From RGDT01 sp964630925 (GTDB lineage: Bacteria > Planctomycetota > Planctomycetia > Gemmatales > Gemmataceae), in contig CAZVZK010000034.1 of assembly GCA_964630925.1 (NCBI GenBank), positions 12,525-76,524 of the forward strand: a DNA stretch of 64,000 nucleotides. The letters are read 5' to 3'. Below the pieces are notes generated by a model. It worked only from the letters and a program-made list of their open reading frames with translations. It was not told the origin of the DNA and did no database searches. The position numbers and the translations under genes are program-made. Below are positions 58,484 to 64,000 of this stretch, piece by piece (position 1 is the first letter of the stretch; every line of letters begins with the position of its first letter).

Positions 58484-58619
58484 CGCACCCTCCCACGAGA
58501 AACAAGGCTCCGCCGTCGGGCCAAGCCCGACCCCCCTCCTTCTCGCCGCCGCCCCGCCCGTGACGGACGGCGCCGCCGCGGCCGCTAGAATAGCGTCTCG
58601 CCCCTCGGAGTAACCCCCC

Positions 58620-59093
58620 ATGCGCCTCCTGGCCCTCTCCGCACTCCTCCTCGCCGCCTCGCTCCCCGCCGCCGAGGTGCCGCCGGCCCTCAAGGCCGCC
58701 CTCGACAGGCCCGACTCCATCACCCTCTACTCCCTCGAGCCCACCAGGGACAAGGACAAGGCCAGGCCCAAGGAGGTGTTCCACGGCGTCGCCGTCCTCG
58801 GCAAGACCGAGGTCAAGGGCGACGCCCGCAAGGACCTCGCCGCCGCCCTCGTCAAGGCCATCGAGGACAAGGCCGCCAAGGGCGCGCGCTGCTTCATCCC
58901 CCGCCACGGCGTCTCCGTCAAGTCCGGCGACAAGACCATCGACCTCGTCATCTGCTTCGAGTGCTCCTGGGTGGACGTGTACGAGGGCGACACCAGCAAG
59001 CGTCAAACCATCGGCACCGACGGCGGCCTGCTCAACAGGATCCTCACCGGCGCCAAGGTCACCCTCCCCAAGGGGCCGCCCAAGGGCGATTGA
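58620..59093 (+). CDS. Small secreted protein with CFIPRHG motif, paralogue 3
   Basis: 157 residues with a signal peptide (MRLLALSALLLAASLPAAE). Contains LDRPDSITLYSLEP, CFIPRHGVSVKSGDK and IDLVICFECSWVDVY, the same plan as the genes at 46079 and 51765. TAGAAT lies 28 bases before the ATG. Function unknown. Confidence 0.85.
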   Translation: MRLLALSALLLAASLPAAEVPPALKAALDRPDSITLYSLEPTRDKDKARPKEVFHGVAVLGKTEVKGDARKDLAAALVKAIEDKAAKGARCFIPRHGVSVKSGDKTIDLVICFECSWVDVYEGDTSKRQTIGTDGGLLNRILTGAKVTLPKGPPKGD

Positions 59094-59248
59094 CCTGGCA
59101 GGGCCCGCGCCACCGGAAGAGGCCCTCGCGAGGCCAGGTGCCCGCCGGCGGATCGCGGCGAATCCTCGGGGGCCTCATCACGAGCAAGACGATAAGAGTG
59201 GTGCAGACAGGGTGAGGCCCGAATCTCGGAGCGACGGGTGGAACCGTT

Positions 59249-59284
59249 GAGCGTGCCGGCGCCAGGACTCGCGCCGGCACGCTC
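59249..59284. terminator. Perfect 14-bp hairpin between convergent genes
   Basis: GAGCGTGCCGGCGC (59249-59262), 8-base loop CAGGACTC, GCGCCGGCACGCTC (59271-59284), followed by GTTCC. It lies between the paralogue 3 stop and the acylase stop. Confidence 0.65.
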
Positions 59285-59309
59285 GTTCCACTTCATCGCC
59301 GCGGCTGGG

Positions 59310-59378
59310 GCGTGAGCGCATCTGGCTGCTGGCGAGCGGGGCCGCGTCAGCGCCCCGAGTGGAGCGTCAGCGGCTCCA
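59310..59378. repeat. GGAGCGTCAGCG repeat unit overlapping the acylase end
   Basis: GGCGTGAGCGCATCTGG and GGCGAGCGGGGCCGCGTCAG (to 59350), then CGCCCCGAGTGGAGCGTCAG and CGGCTCC. It is the third long unit of the family at 16640-16805. It runs 32 bases into the acylase coding region and encodes the last ten residues. Confidence 0.75.
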
Positions 59379-61725
59379 GGCGGAGCGTGTGCGCCGCCGC
59401 CCCCGGCAAGAAGGGCGTCGCCTTGCCGGCGACCCAGTCGGCGTGGGTGCCGGCGTAGAACTTCGACAGGAAGTGGCCGCTCTGCCCCGCCGGCGTGTGG
59501 AAGTACCCATCGACCTCGCGCCCCGGCGCGACGCCCATCCTCTGCGACGCCCCGTGCCGCCCGCCCTGCACCCGTGGCATCCCGTGCGAGTCGCCCGGCA
59601 ATTCGTCCTCCGGCATGTCGAGGCGCATCCACCGCCCCACGGGCCCCAGCCCCCCGCTCAGCGGGTGCCGCACCACGCCCCGGTTCAACCGCCCCTGCCG
59701 GTACTCCGTCAGCCCGCCGGGGTGCGTCGCCACCTCGGCGAGGAGCCTCTTCAACGCCGCCTCCGCGTGCGTCCCCTCCGCCCCTGCCGGCCGCAGGTGC
59801 GGCGGGCACCCCTTGCCGGCCACCGCCCAGATCGAGTCCTCCACCGTGCCCGGCAGGTAGCGTGGCGCGAAGCCCCGGTCCGCCTTGAAGCACGGCGCGC
59901 ACAGCTCGCGTAGCGCCTGCTCGCGGACCAGCTCGCGGAACCGCTTCACCAGCCGGAACCCCACCGACCCCGGCGCCGCCCGCCCGCCCCACCCCCGCAC
60001 CATCATCCTCACGTCCGCCGGCCCGTCGGCCAGCGTCTCCAGCAACAACCCCTGCCAGCGCGTCAGGAACAACGCCCGGTCGTCGAGCTGCACGGCCAGC
60101 ATGTCGGCCTCCGTCACCCTGGGCCGCGAGCGCAGGCCGTCGCGGATCTGCCCGGCCCGCGCGCCGGGGTCGGCGCTGCCGAAGCCGACGCACGTCGCGC
60201 ACTCGCCGCCGACGGTGCGGTTGTTCGCCGTCCACAGCACGCCGTCCGGCGGGTCGAAGACACGCGGGTGCTCGCCGCCCGGCAGGAAGCCGGCCCACCC
60301 GCGTTTGCCGTCGGCCCACGACGACGGCACACGCCCGGCGTGCCCGAAACGCCGCGGCAGCCGCCCCAGGATCGTCCAGCCGATGCGGCCCGCGTCGTCC
60401 GCCACCATGAAGTTCTGCGCCGGCACGCCGCACGTCGGCGCGATCAGCAGCGCCTCCGGCACCCCCCGGCACGCCTCCAGCTTCATCAGCCGCAGGTTCA
60501 CCGACCCCGCGTCGTGCGCCACCCAGCGCAGCGCCAGCTTGCGGCCCCGGTGGTCCGTCCCGATCACCGGCCCCCAGATGGTCTCCTCGACGCTCACCGT
60601 CCGGTCCGCTCCGCCCTTCACGCGGATCACCTCGTCGTGACGCTCGAAGGGCCGCACCCCGCCCGGCGTGCGGTAGCCGCCCTCGGCCTCCTCGACGACG
60701 ACGAGGTCGGACGTGTCGGCCTCGGCGTTGGTGAAGCCCCAGGCGATGTGCCCGTTGGAGCCGACGACCACCGCCGGGGCGCCCGGCAGCGTGACGCCGG
60801 TGATGTCGGCGTCGCCGTGGCGGAGGCGGGCGCGGTACCAGATGCCGGGCACCATCAACCCCAGGTGCATGTCGCAGGCGATGATGGCCCGCCCGTCCTT
60901 CGTCCGCCGCCGCGACACCGCCCAGTTGTTGCTGCCGTTCTTCGCCGGCTCGTCCACGTCCCCCGGATCGAGGCGCGGGGCGTGGAGCAGCTTCTTCCGG
61001 AGATCGACCTCGGCGGGCGTGGGCAGCCGGGCCGGGCTGAAGACGGAGCCGTCGAGGGCGGCGTCCCACCGCGATCCGGCGGGCGCCAGGAAGTCCGCCA
61101 GGGCAGGGGGGAGGGTGTCGTACACGGTGCCGAGGGCGCGCTCCTGCTCGGCGGGGCCGTGCTGGAGCGTCTCGTACATCCCCAGCGCCACCAGGAGGCA
61201 GTCCTCCTCGCGCCACGGCTCCCATCGGGCCTGGAGCGCCAGGTACTCCCACGGCAGGCGTTGGAGGGTCGCCCGGCCGGCCTCCACGCCGCGCGTGTAC
61301 GCCGCGATCAGCTCGCGCTCCCACGGCTCAGCGGCGGCCAGGAGGCCCTTCGCCCTGGCGCGGAAGCGGTGGACGCGCATGCGGGCGTCCTCGCCCGCCG
61401 CGGCCGCCCCGACGACCTCGGCCAGCTCGCCGGCGGTGTGCCGCCGCATTAGGTCCATCTGGAACAGCCGGTCCTGGGCGTGGCACACGCCGAGGGCGAA
61501 CGCCAGATCGACACGCGACGACCCGGTGAGCGTCGGGATGCCGGCGCCGTCGCGCTCGACGGTGACGCCCTCACCGATCCCTTCGACGGCGAGGGCGCCG
61601 TCGAGGGGCGGCAGGCCGGCGGCGAGCGTCCAGCACAGGACGCCGGCGACGGCGCCGCCCGCGGCGAGGGCGACGCCGAGGAGGGCGAGCAGGCGGTGGC
61701 GGGCGCGGCGGATGGCGTGGAACAT
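59347..61725 (-). CDS. Penicillin acylase-family Ntn hydrolase
   Basis: 792 residues. The signal/anchor (LLALLGVALAAGGAVAGVLC) is followed by the A-chain region (VTVERDGAGIPTLTGSSRVD, LGVCHAQDRLFQMDLMRRHT). The B-chain Ser is Ser265 in NGSNNWAV, then IWYRARLRHGDADI. Normal for the family (autocatalytic cleavage before Ser). Substrates range from beta-lactams to acyl-homoserine lactones; not assigned. The last ten residues (LEPLTLHSGR) come from a repeat unit. It is 8 bases downstream of the secreted-protein gene. Confidence 0.9.
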   Translation of the reverse strand: MFHAIRRARHRLLALLGVALAAGGAVAGVLCWTLAAGLPPLDGALAVEGIGEGVTVERDGAGIPTLTGSSRVDLAFALGVCHAQDRLFQMDLMRRHTAGELAEVVGAAAAGEDARMRVHRFRARAKGLLAAAEPWERELIAAYTRGVEAGRATLQRLPWEYLALQARWEPWREEDCLLVALGMYETLQHGPAEQERALGTVYDTLPPALADFLAPAGSRWDAALDGSVFSPARLPTPAEVDLRKKLLHAPRLDPGDVDEPAKNGSNNWAVSRRRTKDGRAIIACDMHLGLMVPGIWYRARLRHGDADITGVTLPGAPAVVVGSNGHIAWGFTNAEADTSDLVVVEEAEGGYRTPGGVRPFERHDEVIRVKGGADRTVSVEETIWGPVIGTDHRGRKLALRWVAHDAGSVNLRLMKLEACRGVPEALLIAPTCGVPAQNFMVADDAGRIGWTILGRLPRRFGHAGRVPSSWADGKRGWAGFLPGGEHPRVFDPPDGVLWTANNRTVGGECATCVGFGSADPGARAGQIRDGLRSRPRVTEADMLAVQLDDRALFLTRWQGLLLETLADGPADVRMMVRGWGGRAAPGSVGFRLVKRFRELVREQALRELCAPCFKADRGFAPRYLPGTVEDSIWAVAGKGCPPHLRPAGAEGTHAEAALKRLLAEVATHPGGLTEYRQGRLNRGVVRHPLSGGLGPVGRWMRLDMPEDELPGDSHGMPRVQGGRHGASQRMGVAPGREVDGYFHTPAGQSGHFLSKFYAGTHADWVAGKATPFLPGAAAHTLRLEPLTLHSGR

Positions 61726-61733
61726 GCGATGCC

Positions 61734-62417
61734 TCACTTGAACGCGGCGACGGCCTTCTCGAAGCCGGCGAGGATGACCGCGCCGCCGGGCCGGCCCGGC
61801 GGCATCAGACAGACGACGCGGCCCGCCGCGTCGGCCCACACCAGGTACGCCCCGCTCCGCAGAACGACGCGGTAGCGCGTCAGGGCCAGCTTCTTGCCCC
61901 CGTGGTCCAGCGACACGTCGGCCTCGGGCTCCACGGTGAAGTCGAGGCGGCGTCCCGGCTGGGCCGGATGCATCCATATCCCGGCGAACGCCTGCCTGCC
62001 CCTCGCCGCCCTGTCGTACCGCCGGACCACCCAGAAGATGTCGCTCCAGTCCGGCGCGGAGGTGACGACGGCGTCCGCCGGCGCCTTCAGCTTCTCCGTC
62101 TTCTCCCCCCGCGTCAAGACCGCCTCCCCGCCCGCGAAGGAGGCGGTGGCGTTCATCGTCTTGCCGCCGGCCGTCTGCACGACCTCGGCGGAGAGGACGC
62201 GACGGCGGGCGTCGAGGCGGACGGTGAGCGTCAGCGTGAGGGCGCCGCGGTGGGTGGCGCTGCGGTACAGGACGCCATCGCCGGCGGCGCGTTCGCTGAC
62301 GAGGCTCTCGAGGGTGAAACCGTCCTTGGTCGGGCGGACGTAGCGCAGGACGATCTCCGGCGGCGCGGCGGCGTGGGCCAGCGCCGGCAGCAGGAGAAGG
62401 GTCAGGAGCGGGCGCAT
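61734..62417 (-). CDS. Secreted protein of unknown function
   Basis: 227 residues with a signal peptide (MRPLLTLLLLPALAHA). Beta-rich: VLYRSATHRGALTLTLTVRL, RRVLSAEVVQTAG, FTVEPEADVSLDHGGKKLAL. No family known to me. It forms a two-gene unit with the acylase gene, 8 bases apart. Confidence 0.7.
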   Translation of the reverse strand: MRPLLTLLLLPALAHAAAPPEIVLRYVRPTKDGFTLESLVSERAAGDGVLYRSATHRGALTLTLTVRLDARRRVLSAEVVQTAGGKTMNATASFAGGEAVLTRGEKTEKLKAPADAVVTSAPDWSDIFWVVRRYDRAARGRQAFAGIWMHPAQPGRRLDFTVEPEADVSLDHGGKKLALTRYRVVLRSGAYLVWADAAGRVVCLMPPGRPGGAVILAGFEKAVAAFK

Positions 62418-62539
62418 GGGCCACCCTGAGGTGAATGGGCGGGGTTCAGGGTAGGGAAGCAGGCCGGAATAGCCATGACGGCCGCTCGGCCTTCCCGTGG
62501 CGACGGGTGTCCGGCCTGCCGCCTGCCGCCGCGGGAAGA

Positions 62540-62568
62540 TTGAACTCGGCCGCGGACAGTGGTAGGCT
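62540..62568 (+). promoter_or_regulatory. Sigma70-type promoter of the second DUF1501 gene
   Basis: TTGAAC (62540-62545), 17 bases, TAGGCT (62563-62568), 29 bases before the ATG. The -10 equals that of the two MTEAEWLA genes. Confidence 0.6.
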
Positions 62569-62597
62569 ATCCCCAGCGGCCCCGGAGGATCGGCGCG

Positions 62598-63917
62598 ATG
62601 AACGGCCCGGATCGGCGCGGCTTCCTGCACGCCGGCGCGATGGCGCTCCCCGCCCTCGCCGCCGGGGGCGCCGCCGCCAGGGATCCCGGCTTCGGGGCCG
62701 CCAAACGCTGCGTGCTGCTGTTCCTCACCGGCGGGCCGCCGCAGCACGACACGTTCGACCCCAAGCCCGACGCACCCGCGGAGGTCCGTGGCGAGACGCG
62801 GCCCATCGCCACCGCCGTCCCCGGCGTCCGCTTCGGCGACCTGTGCCCGCTGCTCGCCCGGCAGATGCATCGGCTGTGCATCGTGCGCTCCGTCACGCAC
62901 GCCGACACGACGCACACCTCCGCCGGCTACACCATGCTGACCGGCGTGAAGCACCCCCTCGCCAACGCCTCCGACATCAAGCTCATCCGCCCGTCCGCCG
63001 GTGACCACCCGCACTTCGCCTCGCTCGTCGCCCACGCCCGCCCGCCACGCCCCGGCCTGCCGGCCTTCGCCGCCCTGCCCGAGTGGATCAAGGACGACGC
63101 CATCAACGACTACCCCGGCCTGGGGCCGGGCTTCCTCGGCAGCGGGTGCGGCCCGTTCCTCATCCCCGCCGACGCCGACAGGGCCGGGCTGCTGCCGCCC
63201 GAGTTCGCCCCCGCCGAGGGGATCGGCGCGGATCGCCTGTCGGGGCGCCGCGCGCTGCTGGAGCGTCTGTCCCCGCCGGACGGCGAACGCGCCGGCCTGT
63301 ACCGCCGCGCCTACGACCTCATCCGCTCGCCCGCCGTCCAGCGGGCCCTGCGTCCGGGGCTGGAGCCGGAGAAGGTGCGCGGGGCCTACGGGAAGCACCT
63401 CTTCGGCCAGGGCTGCCTGATGGCCCGGCGTCTGCTGGAGGCCGGCGTCCCGCTGGTGGCGGTGTACTGGCACTACGAGGGGCCGCAGGACTCGCCCGTC
63501 TGGGACACGCACGCCAACCACTACGCCCACCTCCGCAAACGCCTGCTGCCTCCGGCGGACCGGGCGGTGTCGGCCCTCATCGAGGACCTGGCCGCCCGCG
63601 GCCTGCTCGGCGACACGCTCGTCCTGTGCATGGGCGAGTTCGGGCGGACGCCGCGGATCAACAAGGACGCGGGCCGCGACCACTGGCCGGGGGCGCAGTC
63701 GGTGCTGATGGCGGGTGGCGGCGTGAAGGCCGGCCACGTCCACGGGGCGACGGACCGCCTGGGGGCGTACCCCTCGGCCTCGCCGGTGTCGCCCGCCGAC
63801 CTCATCGCCACGGTGCTGCACCTGCTGGGCGTGCGGCCCGGGACGGAGGTGCAGGACCGCACGGGCCGCCCCGTGCCGGCGTCGAGCGGCGCCGTGGTGC
63901 GCGGCGTGATCGCGTGA
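62598..63917 (+). CDS. DUF1501 domain protein, second copy
   Basis: 439 residues from MNGPDRRGFLHAGAMALPAL (Tat-like, twin Arg in PDRRGFL), with CGGAGGAT upstream. Family motifs: LFLTGGPPQHDTFDPKPDAP, VWDTHANHYAHL, and MGEFGRTPRINKDAGRDHW. About 40% identical by eye to the one at 9620. The 83 bases after it hold no gene I can support. Confidence 0.9.
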   Translation: MNGPDRRGFLHAGAMALPALAAGGAAARDPGFGAAKRCVLLFLTGGPPQHDTFDPKPDAPAEVRGETRPIATAVPGVRFGDLCPLLARQMHRLCIVRSVTHADTTHTSAGYTMLTGVKHPLANASDIKLIRPSAGDHPHFASLVAHARPPRPGLPAFAALPEWIKDDAINDYPGLGPGFLGSGCGPFLIPADADRAGLLPPEFAPAEGIGADRLSGRRALLERLSPPDGERAGLYRRAYDLIRSPAVQRALRPGLEPEKVRGAYGKHLFGQGCLMARRLLEAGVPLVAVYWHYEGPQDSPVWDTHANHYAHLRKRLLPPADRAVSALIEDLAARGLLGDTLVLCMGEFGRTPRINKDAGRDHWPGAQSVLMAGGGVKAGHVHGATDRLGAYPSASPVSPADLIATVLHLLGVRPGTEVQDRTGRPVPASSGAVVRGVIA

Positions 63918-64000
63918 GCCGGGCCACGCACGGCGAGCAGATTCTGGTGGAGGCCTACTTTGGCGAACGAGGTTTGGCGGGGTAGGTGAGCCACTCGCGG

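Noticed and set aside
63914..63985. Short GTG-started frame after the second DUF1501 gene
   Set aside because: Only 23 residues, no ribosome site and no recognisable motif.

Overview
The window is about 70% GC with strong third-position G/C bias. Its gene content is typical of a planctomycete, most likely a member of the Gemmataceae (Gemmata/Fimbriiglobus-like). The evidence is TIGR03067 and TIGR02996 proteins, two DUF1501 proteins, a DUF1559 prepilin-like protein, a cytochrome-WD40 fusion, a PPC-domain surface protein, an Uma2 nuclease, MTEAEWLA-type paralogues and an Lpg1974-type porin. I see no rRNA, tRNA, CRISPR array or intact insertion sequence.

Layout. 1-9.1 kb holds exported proteins: an outer-membrane barrel, a TolB-like propeller, TIGR03067, a gluzincin peptidase, cytochrome-WD40 and a PPC protein. 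9.6-12.6 kb holds a DUF1501 protein, an anti-sigma-like protein fused to a DUF1559-like region, and an ECF sigma factor. 12.7-20.7 kb holds a zinc-ribbon protein, an AT-hook protein and a leftward MoxR/DUF58/DUF4350/DUF4129 operon with an orphan antitoxin inside it. 20.9-26.5 kb holds a lipoprotein, a DUF1559 protein, a PIG-L deacetylase, an HTH protein, an MFS protein with a degenerate acyltransferase domain, a 6-pyruvoyl-tetrahydropterin-synthase-family protein and a hicBA module.

26.6-32.4 kb starts with a broken Rpn-family gene. After it comes a tight vWA - PP2C - protein kinase triad resembling TerY-P systems; the kinase crosses the membrane and ends in an alpha/beta-hydrolase-like domain that has lost its serine. 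37.2-32.3 kb (minus strand) is a compact operon: two membrane proteins with Gly/Cys-rich tails, a DUF692 (MNIO) oxidative enzyme, a SCO6045-like partner, a HEAT-like protein and a PepSY membrane protein. I consider this the most interesting system in the window, as a candidate peptide-tail modification locus.

37.5-64 kb is mixed metabolism and export: M42 aminopeptidase, Uma2 protein, serine hydrolase, enolase-superfamily enzyme, COG2401-like ATPase, glycoside-hydrolase-like enzyme, AI-2E transporter, AAA ATPase, methyltransferase, penicillin acylase and a second DUF1501 protein. Three small paralogous secreted proteins and two MTEAEWLA paralogues are scattered through it, with several frameshifted genes between.

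Intergenic DNA carries at least five dispersed repeat families, several of them strongly palindromic. Eleven sites fit a sigma70-type promoter (TTGnnn, 17-18 bases, TAnnnT or close to it), and several lie just ahead of single genes.
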